This document shows positions 1 to 12,298 of a stretch of 64,000 nucleotides of DNA, piece after piece. The first letter of the stretch is position 1; every line of letters begins with the position of its first letter. Position numbers and translations under genes: made by a program. Source of the stretch: Sordaria brevicollis. Taxonomy: Eukaryota; Ascomycota; Sordariomycetes; Sordariales; Sordariaceae. The stretch covers positions 868,001 through 932,000 of the forward strand of contig JAUTDP010000008.1 in assembly GCA_033439795.1 (NCBI GenBank). Direction: 5' to 3'. The notes under the pieces are model-generated. The model was not told where the DNA came from. It did no database searches and saw nothing but the letters and a program-made list of their open reading frames with translations.

Positions 1-3000
1 ATTTTTACGAATTTTAATTTATAAATAAATAACCTTCGTCTTATATATAAAGAAGAATATAATATTAAAATTTAGAATATTAATAAATCGAATTAGGTAA
101 TATTTTTAAAAATTATATTTATTAGTAAGAAGTTTAAAATTTAAACCTTTTAGCGTCGCGGAGGATTTAATAACGAATATAACCCTAAAGAATTCTTTAC
201 CCATTTAAAAAAAATATTTAATAATAATAATAAAAAGAAGTAAACTTTTACGCGTCTTAAAACGGTTAAATAGCGAAAGAATTAATCCTTCTTTAATTAG
301 TTCCCCGTTTTCGAAGAAAACTTTACTAAGGTTAATAGCTTTTTATAAAAAAACGATTCCCGTTTTATTTAATTAAATACTTTTATTTTTATTACTTTAT
401 ACGAATAGATAATTAGCGTTTAAATATTTATAAATTACGAAGAATTTATTGATTAATTTAAAAAAATCGTATAGAAATTTAAAAATATTAGGAATTTCCC
501 CGGCCACTATAATTATAACGCCTTTAATAATTATAAATACTTTAATAGCGGTCGTTTTCGTTAATCTTAGCGCTATAAAACCTCCGTTATTATAAAATAT
601 ATTAAGGATATTAATAGAAATACTTATATAATTATAAATTATATTAAAATTAACCTTAATAACCCCGGCGAAAAGCGTACTAAATAAATCTTTATTAATA
701 AAAAGAATAAGTATTATATATAAAACCTTTATTTATATTATAGCGTTAGCGGTTATATAATTTAAAAATATAAATACCGCCCTATTTAGCGTCTTAATTC
801 GATTAATATTATTTCTATTAAAATTACGAAATAAATTATCCTTCTTATATTAAATAATAATAATAATAATTATTCCTCTACGGATAAATCGGGAAAAGAG
901 TAATTCCTTTATAGAATTGCGTAAAGGAACGTTCTAAAGTATTAAATAAAGAAGCGGGAGTTGTAGAATTCTTAAAACTTATAGAAATAAATATTATTAA
1001 AATATTAATAATTATTAATAATAAAAACTATTTTTATACCTTTATTAATAAAGGTTATTAATATTATATTGTAATTAGTAAAAAGGTAATTAAAAAATTA
1101 AAAATTCCCGTTATCCCTATATTTAAAAGGGTAATAAAAGGTACGTCCGTAAAAATAAAGGGTATTATAATTAAAAGGATCGTATATTTTCGTACCGATA
1201 TTTACGGTTACGAATCGGTAATTTATATTTATATAATCCTTAGGTTAAAATTCTTAATTATTTTAGGAAAGTTTTAATTAATAATTATAAAAACGTATTC
1301 GGTTTTATATAAACATAAATTCTAATACGGGGCTACCGGCTATTAAATCCTTTATTTAAATTATTCCTTAAGGATTATTTCCCTTATAGAAGTAGAAATT
1401 AAAGAATTTATATATTATTTAATAATAATATTTATAATTATTATTAACCGTATTAAAAAAAAATAAGGCCGCGCTATAATAAAATTTACTATATTTATAA
1501 TAAGTTTATAGGATATTAAAAAAGCTCTTATTCTTAAAATCGATTTTATTAATAAAGAATTAAAAGAATATATCCTTCCCGAATTTTATAACCTTCTCTA
1601 CGTTTAGAAATAGTCCGAAGTAAATAAAATAAACCCTTATTATTTAAATATAAATTATAAAATCGAATTCTAATAGGATAAATAAAATAACGAATTCCCC
1701 TTCCCCTATAACCCGTTATATAATATATTTAAAAACGAATTATTAATTCTAAAGAAGATTTTAAAGGACCTCTTTAATAAGGGTTTTATTCGCGTTAATA
1801 ATTCCGCCGCTATTATACTAATATTCTTCGTTAAAAAGCCGAATAATAATTTATATTTCTATTATAATTATTATACCTTTAATATTATTACCCGCGCCGA
1901 CCGTTACCCTCTCCCCTTTATTAAAGAGACTTTCCGTATTATTATTAAATCGAAATAATTTACTAAAATAAATATAATATAAGTTTTCTACAAAATTTAT
2001 ATAATAGAAAGGAAGGAAGGTAAAATAGCTTTTTATTATCGGTATAAATTATTCGAATAGATAATTATATTATTTAAGTTAATAAGGGTATTAACGATAT
2101 TTTAACGGTATATAAATATAATATTAAGTAATTACTTAAATAATTTCTACTCCGCTTATATAAACGACGTATTAATCTTTTTAAATAGTATAAGGAAAGA
2201 ATATATATAGAAGATTAAATTAATAATCGAACGAATAATTAACGTTAATTTTTACCTAAATTTTAAGAAGTATAAATTTATTATATAGGAGGTTAAATAT
2301 TTAAATTTTATTATAATTACGGGAGTTAATATTAAAGGCGATCCGGAAAAAATTAAAGTTATTATCGAATAGGAGGCCTTTATATTTTAAAAAGGAGTAA
2401 AGAATTTTTTAAATTTTATAAACTATTATTAGATATTTATTAAGGACTTTTTTACGATTTTTAAATTATTAACGGCTTTAATAAATAAAAATATTACCTT
2501 CAAATAGATTAAATAGTATAATAACGCCTTCGTAAAATTAAAGTAATATTTTACGGAAATCCTTATCCTTACTTAATAAGACCCTAAATTATTTACTTTC
2601 TTAAAAATTAATTATAATAATTATAATTTAAATAATATCCTTTCCTAAGAATTTATAAAAAGTAAAAAGACCGTAGTAAACTTTTACTCTTAAAAATTCA
2701 CCCCCGCTAAGCGTAATTACCTTATTTATAATAAAGAGATATTTTTTATTATCCGTTATTTGGAAAAATAATCTATAAAATTGTATAATTACGAAAAATT
2801 TATAGTAATAACGGATTACCGCAACTTTAAATATTTTATAAAGTATTAGCACCTTTCAAAGTAGTAAATTCATTAAATTAAATTCCTTTTCCAATTTAAC
2901 TTTTAAATCGTTTACTACTTTAATACTTTTATTATAATACCGGACGCTTTATTTTATAAAAATTAAAACCGATTTAATAAAATTAATATTAAGGCCCGAA

Positions 3001-4700
3001 ATATATAATTAATTCCGGAATTTACTTTAAAGAATTACGTCCGTATAATGCCTACTATCCTTTTTATAAAAGAAGGCGTAAAAGTATTTAAAAATCCGGA
3101 TTTATAATAATTCTTCGACCGAATCGTTTAAAACGATAAAATTTATTAAGCGGTCCGTTAAATTATTATTAATGAAAATAAAACCCTCCCTACGTCGGTA
3201 TAAAGGTTAAAAATATAATTAAATAAATATAAAATCGATAATATAAGTAAATTTTATTATAAAAATTATATTTAAATCCTTAAAATTCCCGTTTTTTTAA
3301 AAGTAATAATTTTTTACTTATCCTTAAAAAACTTTAAAAAGAATATATTACGTACCTATTTCATCTAAAAAGTTTTTAACTCTATTACTTTTAATTATTT
3401 AGGAAGAGAAAGCATTATTTATATTATTAATAGAAATTTTTATTAATTATTAATAAATATTTATATCCGCTATTTTATCGCTAATTACGATATTTATAAT
3501 TAGGTTAAATATTAAAAAAATTAAAAGAAAGGGCTATTAAAACCGCTCCCTATCCTAAAATAATTTTTTAAAGAAATTTAAATAGATTTTATTACGGACT
3601 TTCCCCCTATTAATAATTACGTTAATTTATTAATTATTAAAAATTAATTTAATAAATTAATAATTTTAAAACCCCTCCCCTCTATAGAGGCGAAAATTAT
3701 CGTAAAAGCCTTCCTCTATTATTTCGTTTATTATTATAATTAGTTTAATTCTATTATAAATAATCGTAATATTAATTAAATTAACCGCTTTTAAAAACGC
3801 TTATATAATTTACTAAATATTAATTAATTACTAAATACTATTTTCCACCCCTAGACCGATAATAGCCTAAAGAGAATAAATTAGGAAATATAAATATTCC
3901 TTCGCGTTTTCGTTAATAATATTTAAAATAATTAGGATTGTTAATATCCTATTATATAATTAGCGATTAATAATAAAATTAATATAATTATTAATATATC
4001 CCCTTTTTATATTACTTATAATTATTACCCGTAATTTCTAATTTCTATACTCTCCCCTCCCGCCGAAGTAAATTCTAAAAATCTTTAAGAGAGAATATAA
4101 AATTTCGTAAATTAATTATAATAAATTATAAATTTCTATTAAATTATAATAATAATATTAACGTAAGAATAAAAATAATTTATTAATAAAAAACGTTTAC
4201 CTATTAAAATTTTTAAAATTAAAAATAAAATCTAGTTCAATTTCAAAAATTTTATAACGATCCGCCCTAAGAAAAAGCTAAATTAATTATACGCTAAATA
4301 TATAATATTTCGAATATTTAACCCCTTCGTTATAAAATTTTCTAACCTTTCGTCGCGGGTATTCGATAAATTTTATATCGACCTTCTATAATATATTAAA
4401 AACGACCCTTTACTAAATTAAATAATTACTAATTTATAATTACCTATTATTATAATCGATAATAAAAAGGAATATTTAATAAACGAAATCCTTTATATTA
4501 AAACCTAAGATTTAAATTATATACTATTAATTAATTAGTAAGGGTAAATTAATTAAATATAAAAGCCTTTAAAAGAATTAGCCAATATTACTATTTTAAA
4601 CGCCTTTAAAAAAAAGTACGGCCCAATAACCGAAAATAATAATCCCGTTAATTATTTTATTACGTAATATAAAAAGAAAAAAAGGAAATTAATATAATTA
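1..4700 (+). mobile_element. RIP-destroyed Ty3/Gypsy chromovirus (5' end outside window)
   Basis: Plus-strand translation with stops ignored gives a collinear chromovirus polyprotein. There is a gag-like region (about 130-900), a retropepsin-like segment (about 1000-1280), reverse transcriptase (about 1700-2400, with GFIRV and a TRADRYPLP segment at 1780-1925), RNase H (about 2690-2850, KFTPAKRNY then a TDYRNF-like stretch), integrase (about 3390-3860, DFITDFPP then a DDE-core-like region) and a chromodomain-like tail (about 4460-4625). CA and TG dinucleotides are nearly absent and many stops lie at former CAR/TGG codons. That is what RIP does to repeats in Neurospora-type fungi. The element is dead, no LTR could be delimited, and its left end lies outside the window. 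Confidence 0.85.
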
Positions 4701-4719
4701 AGGAATATTGGAATATCGA

Positions 4720-5660
4720 TTTCAATTTTTAATTTTTTTATTCTTCGTAACGGAATTTCTTCCTATAGCGTATAAACGCCTCCTTCAACGCTTAAACCTC
4801 CTCTTCCAATTTATCGAACCGGGCGATTAATGATTTTATAATACCGGTAGGCACTACTTCGTTCGTAAAGGCGGCGGGAACGGAAGGAACGGCGGGGGTA
4901 ATAAAAACGGCGGGCTTAAGCCGGAATATAACCTGGGGAATACTAATAGCGATAATATTATCGTATTACTCTTTAAAAAAAATAATAATTAGTAATATCT
5001 TTTTATTTTTTTTAGAATATTCTTTTTTATAAAATAATTAATTTAATAATAATTTAATCCTTTAATAATTTAATTATATTATATATAATACCGATTATAC
5101 GACGAATATACCCGAAGGTTTTATAATTTTATTTCCTAAATAATACCGCTTCTTAAACCTTTATTAAAGTAAAAATAAAACCGTTAATATAATTATATTT
5201 CTTACTATTATTATAATATATTATATAAAATATATATTTAAATTTAATAATATATTCGTAACGCCTATTTAAATAAAAGATATATTATATTTCCAATTTA
5301 ACGTAATTGGCCTATAGAAGAAAAATTAACGAAATATTAAAAACGGAAATAACGGTAGAGAAATTTATAAATTAATATAAACGCTTATTTTTAAATATAT
5401 TAATTAAACCTTTTAAAAATATTAACGAAGGGTCGAATTTAATAAGGCGGGGCCCTACCTTCTTTTTTTCGTTAAGAATTTCGAATTCTTCGAATTTAAT
5501 AAAAGGCTTAAACGTAAAAATAAGCGTAAGAGGGAGGGGAGTATCGCGTAAGGAGGAGGAGGGCGGAATAATAAATAAATAAAGCATTTAATAAATTAAT
5601 TAAATCGGATCGAAGAGGGAGGAATTGATATTAAACGAATTTACCTTAATAATTATTATA
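4720..5660 (-). pseudogene. RIP-mutated minus-strand coding relic, unidentified
   Basis: Minus-strand reading gives two coding-like stretches interrupted by RIP-type stops. One is a coiled-coil-like stretch (about 4740-4900, reading LIARFDKLEEEV and then ALKEAFIRYR). The other is a charged stretch at 5372-5587 (FKPFIKFEEFEILNEKKKVG). It could be the N-terminal gag-like part of a second retroelement in opposite orientation. I do not recognise a family. CA/TG depletion shows that it was RIP-mutated like its neighbour. Confidence 0.4.
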
Positions 5661-7330
5661 ATAATTAAAAAGGAAGAGAAAAGAAGGGAGAAAATTTTTC
5701 TAAAAAGAAGGGTTTTTATACGTAGATTTATATATTACTATTTAGCGGGGTAAGTAATAATTAGGAAGAAGGTGCGTTTAAATAAAAAGCGCGTCTTCGA
5801 GAGGGGAAGAGGGGGGTAATATTATAAGGCTACTACCCGGGTATAGAGCTCTAATTATAGCGACTAGAATATAGCTATACGCCCCGCTTCGACGCTCTAG
5901 CGTAATAGTGCGTATTCTACCCTCCCGCCTTAAAACCTCGCCGCTAGTGGGTCCGCCTTACAATTAGAATTTTCCTCCTTTATAGAACCTTAATATAATT
6001 ATAACGACTAGTACGTATATTAACTATACTTCCCCGTTACAATTATACGAATTTAAATTAAATTAAGCCCGCTCTTTATTAAGGTAATTAATATTAAAGT
6101 AGGCCTATTTTATTTATAATAATATATAATTTACGCTCTAATAATTACAGAGTTTAAGGAAATATAGGCTTTCTTCCGCTAATAATTTAAAGAAATATAA
6201 CCAATTATTATTAATTAAATTACTAACGATTTAATACCTAATAAAATTAAATAAACTAGGTATTATATAAAGTATTACTTTAATTTAGGATAAAGAACCA
6301 TATCGCTAATTAAATTTAATAATAATTCTATTAAATCGTATAAACTATTTATTCGCAATAACTTTATAAATCTCTAATACGCTATTCACTAATACGTAAC
6401 GCAACGTTATACCCACTTTAAAAAGAAATTCACCTCCTTAATATCGAGAATACGTATAAATTAACTCGGTTATCCTTAATTTAATAATATACTCCTCAAT
6501 ATTATATTATAAGCGTACCGGCTTCTAAAGGGTTAATATTAGTAATTCTAAATTACCCGACTAATTTCACGCTTATTTACTACCCGCCTTCGATTATATA
6601 TTAAATAATTTAAATCCTAATATAGCTTCCTATATATATACGAAATAGAAAAAACTAAGGAAAAGGGTAACGAGGTTTTAATTATTAAAATTAACTATTA
6701 TTTATATTAATATTTAACCCAGCGCCGAATAAATAATTAATAATATATTCTAATACTTCCTTATACTAATTACTATATTAGGATACAATAAATAAATATC
6801 TACGACTTCGATTAGCCGTTAAAAATATACCTAAAGGTCGCCTATTTAAATAGGGTAATCCGTTTAATAATAAAGCTATTCTTCCTAATAAATTATCCAA
6901 ATAAACGATTTAAAATAAGAATAAAAGTAGGGCTAAACGTATTAAAGCTCCCTATAATAAATCTAAAAATATAATACTTATTAAAGTATCTATATATTGT
7001 AACTACTCCTAATACGAATTTAGGGATAATATCGAATAATTTAATACTAAGGATATTACTACTACCGCTACTACTACCCTAAATAAAGCCTACAACTATA
7101 TTAAAATTACTAATAATAAAGAAGAAGAGGAGGAAATAAATAAAGAGGAAGCGTAGTACTAAATAGGGAGAATTCGAGAAGTAGAATAGAGAACTCGAGA
7201 AGCAAAATAGAATAAAGGAGGACAAAGGGCACTAATCGAAATATCATCTACAATTTCGACCCTTACCTCCCTAAATAATCGATATAATAGGGTAAATAAA
7301 TTAAAGGAGTAGAATAATCAATTTACTATA
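5661..7330. other. RIP-mutated AT-rich DNA with unidentified coding relics
   Basis: This AT-rich stretch is depleted in CA/TG. A plus-strand frame at about 6790-7160 is basic and then Glu-rich (ending in an EEEEEINKEE-like run) and has RIP-type stops, so it probably derives from a transposon protein I cannot name. Around 5840-5960 the sequence is less AT-rich. No intact gene is visible. Confidence 0.5.
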
Positions 7331-7573
7331 ATTCATATTTAATATTATAAAAATATTACAAAATATAATAGAATTACGAATATTAGGATTCAGCGACTCT
7401 AGGTTACCCGACCGAATAATTCAAATATTCATGACTATATAAAACGGTCAGATTTACACCAAAAATAGCGAAATTTACATGACAGCTGTCATGGAAGGAA
7501 ATTGGGTGTTAGTAGGTTCGATTTTAAAAACTGGGTGTAGGTAGGTTTTGGGTGGGTGCATGTAGGTTTCCTC
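7331..7573 (+). mobile_element. Truncated, partly RIP-mutated copy of MITE-A (right end)
   Basis: This segment aligns with the right half of the intact element at 16494-17084. Both carry GAATTACGAAT/GAGTTACGAAT, the palindrome CATGACAGCTGTCATG (here 7478-7493), GGGTGTAGGTAGGTTTTGGG and the identical end GGTGCATGTAGGTTTCCTC. The left part of this copy differs from the intact copy mostly by C-to-T and G-to-A changes, which is RIP-like, while the last 100 bp are almost unmutated. The left half of the element is missing. It sits exactly where RIP-mutated DNA gives way to unique DNA. Confidence 0.75.
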
Positions 7574-8398
7574 AAATTAATTGCTTCTATGAGGTCTGGC
7601 CGTGTCAAGGACCGGAGCCGGAGAATACTCTTGAGCCCCGCGTGCTGGAGTTGGATTGAGCTCGATGTTCGCAACCGTCATCCGGAAGGACCTCTGCGGC
7701 AGACGATAGGGCCCGAGTGTCATAAGGTTCCGGGCACGGAACCGGGAACAGCAAGGGGAGAGATAGGACAACACCACGGACTGGTTCCTGTGGAGGGGAA
7801 TATCTGGGCTGTGGTATAGGAAGGGAGTCGGATGACAGCGTATCAAAGTTTTTGTTGTTGTCTTCTTCGGGATGCGGTTCTCAGAGTCCGCGATGGGTGT
7901 TGGATAGTCGGTCATTACTGTTTCTTATTGTTTGGTGCTGGGGTCATCATCTCTTTTGTCCAAGTCGAAGCGCAGGTCGCAGGAGAAAACACCTGAACAG
8001 GGTGAGAAAAGGGGAAGCAGAGATAGATGCAAATGCAAACAACTCTTTTGCCCAACATATTGACCGGCTTCAACCGCTGAGTGTCCGAAACTGCGTTGGA
8101 GCAGCTGAGACAACGAAAGCTGATGAAACTGGACGGAATACTCCTCATGCCTTCGGCATAACCGAGAGTTGTAAACGCCAAAGCCCCTCAAACTCTATGA
8201 AACACCACCTGTTTTTGTAGATCGTTCCGAGTAATTGTGATGAAGTATCCTGGTGATACAAAGAAGGCGTCAAGTTCCGGTATCTTGCAGCTATATCTAC
8301 CTCTTGCCCTCGCAGTTCATTCCACATTTTCCTGGTACAGAGCATCGCCACCCCGATTCCACTGCATCAAGGCACATTACCGCTCGCAGCAAACCAAG
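7574..8398. other. Intergenic DNA upstream of CVNH gene 1
   Basis: Ordinary-composition DNA. Open frames here lack introns, recognisable domains or plausible starts. No gene supported. Confidence 0.5.
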
Positions 8399-9176
8399 AT
8401 GGCGCCATCTTATCTAGCCCTTCTCACCTTCCTCTCCCTTTTCTCCCTCTTCTTTCCCTCCCTCATCCTCGCCTCCCCTCTCTCCCTCTTCAACCGTACC
8501 CTCTCCCATCCCCAACATCAAGTCCACCCGCGCGACCGCCCCCACATTGACGACCCCCATTACGCCTCCTTCTCCGAATCTTGCGATGCCCACGCCTTCG
8601 ACCCAGCCACTTGTGTCTTCTCCGCTCACTGCGTTAAGAAGGCCGACGATGGCAACTCCAGAAACGACACCGCGGACGGCATTATCACTTCCGGCGAAGA
8701 TAAAGGACGGAGAAGTTCGAGTTTGGATCTGAACAAGTGCATCAGTTACTACGTCAGAAAGGGAGAGGAAGGAAAGGCGGATGCGCAGACGGAGATGGAT
8801 TGGAAGGGGGTGAAGTTGGAGACGAGGATTGAGGTTCAGAGGTTAGTACAGGAAGGGGTGGAGGACAGCAAGGAAATGGGCTGATGGCATGATCAATTTC
8901 CATGCATGCTGACTTGACTCACTTCCACTCACAGGCCATTCGGAAGCATGTGCAGAGATTTCTCATGCGAGGCGGTACATTTCAATGCCCCGCATCTCAT
9001 CCCACTGGTGTATTGTGATAGGGGGGTGGATAAGCCGAGATTGGTTTTGGGTATGTTTCCACTTGTCTTTTGTTGCCTGGTACCACATGGGACTTGTCAC
9101 TGACCAACAATGAACAGATTTGGGTATCAGTAACAATGATGGATATCTGGAGTGCTTTGGTCAGAGAGGGGTTTAA
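8399..9176 (+). CDS. Secreted CVNH-like protein 1
   Basis: Three-exon gene of about 205 aa: exons 8399-8841, 8935-9050 and 9118-9176. The ATG was chosen because it is followed directly by a hydrophobic signal peptide (MAPSYLALLTFLSLFSLFF...). The first CVNH-like half reads FSESC ... TCVFSAHC ... SSLDLNKC. The second half, after intron 1, has C-x5-C then LVYC. The last exon gives LGISNNDGYLECFGQRG. Cyanovirin-N homology proteins have the same internal two-fold pattern (F-x3-C, L-x-A-x-C, LdLn, then LddhI-N-x-G-x-L), normally as sugar-binding domains. Intron phases are 2 then 1, as in all paralogues here. The odd feature is a long polar insert (DGNSRNDTADGIITSGEDKGRR) before the LDLN motif. Secretion and lectin activity are inferred. 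Confidence 0.85.
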
Positions 9177-10394
9177 CTCTGGGCCAGATATGGCGCTTGT
9201 CGAGGGAAGGGAAGAGTAGGTAGGGAACTGATGGTATGATGTGATTGGGGACATCACAAAGCTGGTAGTTCCTGGGTAAAACCAGACAGAAAGAAGTGGG
9301 CAGTGAGCTAGCTGGCGGCATGTTGAACAGCGCTTCGAAATGTTTGCTCGGAGCCAGGGACGGAAGGTTCGAGGGGAATGTGTGCATTATTTCGAAGAAA
9401 GAGCTCACTAACACTACCTACCTAGAGGTACGAACCTTAAAGATACTTACTTTATGTTGCGATCCATTTATTGACCGACTCAGCGTCCATCCAAACAAGC
9501 TCCCCGTATATCCTCGTTACCATATTGAGAAAGTGCACTACATTTGAAGGGCAGTGCATTGAGTTATGCATGTGCAGAATCCTTGGACCTTCCTGCATGG
9601 GGCGATGAGGTGTCCCATGGAAGGGAAACACAAGGACAAGAGGCCGAGCGTGATTGGGGCGGAGCGCATCTTGAATGTTGTGGTTTCTCGGATGAGTTGA
9701 TGTACCTTGGGGAGGTAGGAGAAGAACCGATGAGCAATGAAGTACAACGCTGGCACTTCAATCTGTGAGAACCGGTCAATGGAGAGGATTTTATATCAGG
9801 TGTACCGGCAGAGAATCACATCTGGGGTGGTGTGAATCTGTACATGAACAGGGTCTAGCATATTGACATGAAAGCGGTCATGATCAAGGGAAAAAGGAGC
9901 GGGAAGGAAGTTGGTTCAAACCGGGACATCCCGCCCCTCAACCTTTGTGGTGGCCAATCAAGCCAAAGAGCCGACATGGGTAATGGCTACCTTGTCTGAG
10001 GTTGTTGTTTTTTTTTTTGCGTAAAGCGCCTTCCATTGTTGTGTCGGTCGCTCCTGGGCATCATCATGGACAGCTTCTCAACATCTTGGTGGTGTTACGT
10101 GGTGGTCGGTGATCATGTAATACCCAATATCGTCACAACCTCTGCCGGGCACCGAGTCCTTGTGCGCGCAGAACAGAACATCGACAAAGGACGAGGCGTA
10201 ACACTTTACTCGGACTCGCCAGACTCTCACCGCTGGCCTAGCCAGCTGTACGACAGCCATTAGCTCTTCAACCGGCTCTTTTGTCAAAGTCGGGGGAAAC
10301 GATAGATAACTCGGTCCATTCCACTGTAACAGATTGGGAAAGCTTGATTCAAATGGTACTGTCAGCACACTTTCTCGTGTACAACGTGGATGGG
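9177..10394. other. Intergenic region
   Basis: Apart from the doubtful 43-aa peptide frame, nothing gene-like was seen. A T-run lies near 10005-10018. Confidence 0.5.
9538..9669 (-). CDS. Possible 43-aa cysteine-rich secreted peptide
   Basis: A short open frame starts with a signal-peptide-like segment (MRSAPITLGLLSLCFPSMGHL). It ends with a Cys-rich tail holding four cysteines in about 14 residues (APCRKVQGFCTCITQC...). No intron is needed. It is too short to exclude chance and I recognise no family. It lies in the CVNH array between gene 1 and the 95-aa secreted protein. Confidence 0.25.
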   Translation of the reverse strand: MRSAPITLGLLSLCFPSMGHLIAPCRKVQGFCTCITQCTALQM

Positions 10395-10402
10395 TATATA
10401 AA
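10395..10402 (+). promoter_or_regulatory. TATA box of the 95-aa secreted protein
   Basis: TATATAAA lies about 120 bp before the ATG at 10521, a normal distance for a highly expressed fungal gene with a short 5' leader. Confidence 0.5.
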
Positions 10403-10520
10403 GCCCGGGCGGCTTTGGATCTGCTGTATGATGAGAAGTCAAACAGCACTACAGCTCCAACAAATCATACCAAAGAACATCTGGCACAGAACCTTACTAG
10501 CTTCGGCAATACCATTCATT

Positions 10521-10881
10521 ATGCGCTTCGCTCTCGTTGCCCTCATTGCCCCTCTGGTCCTTGCCAGTCCCCACGGCTCGGACTCTGGCCTGATCTCCAT
10601 TCAGAAGCATTCGGATGCCGCTGCAGCCCGCTGGGACTGTTCTCCATCCGACAACTACTGTGGATGGTACCTGATTGCCCAAGGTATGTATTCTGGGTGG
10701 TCGCAAGGAAACAATCGCGGTTGCGGCAGTAGAAATAGCTGACGCGCTACCTATAGATGATGAAGGCTGGAGTGGCATAGTCGACCCCGATGCCCTTTAC
10801 CAGTGCGTGGACCCTGACAACGTCAGCATGCTCTCCAACTGCCCCAACGGCTGTTCCGGACCGGCAGCCCATTGCAGATAG
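10521..10881 (+). CDS. Small secreted cysteine-rich protein (95 aa)
   Basis: Two exons, 10521-10683 and 10757-10881, separated by a 73-nt intron with a GTATGT donor, a GCTGAC branch site and a TAG acceptor; the frame continues (phase 1). The product has a signal peptide (MRFALVALIAPLVLASP) and a mature part with six cysteines: WDC, NYCGWYL, YQC, NC, NGC and HC. The even cysteine number and size fit the broad class of fungal small secreted proteins. It has no CVNH motifs and I cannot name a function. A TATA box lies upstream. Confidence 0.75.
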
Positions 10882-11422
10882 CGAGTTGCAGCATGCAAGC
10901 TTTAGACAACGTCGAGCACGGATAGGTTGTGGGATGGAATTGGGCTTCGAGCAGGGAAGACTGAAAGCATTTATGGTTCGGAATTGTTTGGTACCTACCT
11001 GATTAGTAAGGGTATAGTTCTACACGCTCGCTTTGTATCAAGCTCACGTTTCAACAACAACGAGCAGAATACTCATTACAAGTTTTTGACTGGTCCGCAT
11101 CGATGGGTTAATCCAGCACATTGTCTTTGCCGAGCAGCTGCACATGGAGTACGATGTGTTCACAACGTGTTTTCATTGTGCGCAATGCGCCCTCCATTGC
11201 CGTGTTGGTCGTGCCCGGCCATTTCTACGAGATACAGAGCTCTTGAACTTCAGATTTTCTACCACTTTCACAATCATAGAGGTAGGAAAGCCAGAGATAT
11301 CCATTGCATCCGTTACTCCATACGAGACCAGCCCGTCATGACTACCTATCTACCTACTAACAAGGCCCCAGGCCGTGCACCCTTGTTCAAGACCCCCAGG
11401 TATAAGTCTATACACTTTTTCC

Positions 11423-12147
11423 CTACTCCCCCTTTCTGCCAAAGCACTCCAGTTGTCCATTATTGTTCTTGATATGATCTCCTGCAAAGTGTGTTAGCGA
11501 GTGGACGGGACTTTTTACGGGATGACTTCACCGAAAGGGGTCAACCTACCCAAATCCTTGGCTGGGCCAGCCATGTGTAAATCCCACCCCCCGACCTTTT
11601 TCCAGTCCTTCTTCTTGTATGCACCAGGCTTGCCGTCTGGCTCGTAGCAGCCGCTCCAGAGCGACAAGGGGTTTCCTTCGACATCTGAGATCTCGCTACG
11701 GCAGAAGTCGCAGAAGTTGTCGATACTGTGTGGCCAGACAGTCAGTAAGGGAGTGGATTCAACGGTTGTGGAAAACAGAGCTGCTAGTGGTGGTGGTGTT
11801 GGTGGTGGTACTCACCCTTGACGATTCTCATCCTTCTCGTTCCAATCTATCTTCCATTCCCACGGATCGTTCTCTACCTTGTGATAAAAGTGGCACTTGT
11901 TCAGGTTGAGGCTTGACTTTTGGCGGCCATTGCCCTTGCGACAGTTGCCGCTGAGGACACAGGTCTGGTTGTTGAAGTTCCAGGAGTTACATTGGTCCCA
12001 GAATGGGTCTACGCCTCTGGCAGCAAGATGAGCAGAGTCTGCGATGGCGGAAGATGGATGCCCTGTGATGGCAACGGCCGTAGTGGAGGCAACGAAACCC
12101 AGAAGAAGAAGGGAGGGGTGAGTGCCCGCGAATGTCGACCAGCGCAT
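11423..12147 (-). CDS. Secreted CVNH-like protein 2
   Basis: Three exons on the minus strand: 12147-11816, 11725-11550 and 11481-11423, about 188 aa. The ATG at 12147 precedes a signal peptide (MRWSTFAGTHPSLLLLGFVA); longer upstream frames are 5' leader. Half 1 reads FWDQC, QTCVLSGNC and SLNLNKC, then WKIDWNEKDENRQG at the splice. Half 2 reads IDNFCDFC ... SGCY ... LGDHIKNNNGQLECFGRKGE, and the LGDHIKNNNGQLEC segment is the clearest CVNH signature in the array. Intron phases are 2 and 1, and exon 3 is 59 nt as in genes 1, 3 and 4. It is the same strand and the closest relative in layout to gene 3. Confidence 0.85.
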
Positions 12148-12292
12148 TTTGTATAGTTCTTCGTCGGATGGATGATTCGAGTTGATGATGCAGTGCTTTG
12201 GTGTTTTGCTTGTCAGTGTGCAGAAGGAGTTGCTTGGTGATGATGATGAGCTTGCAGATTCAGCTCGACAAATGGTGCGGCGTCCGCTAGGA

Positions 12293-12298
12293 TTTATA
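12293..12298 (-). promoter_or_regulatory. TATA box of CVNH gene 2
   Basis: TATAAA on the minus strand about 146 bp before the start at 12147. Confidence 0.4.

Noticed and set aside
1..7330. Centromere or telomere
   Set aside because: No telomeric TTAGGG repeats, and only about 7 kb of RIP-mutated transposon is visible; dispersed heterochromatin is the simpler reading.
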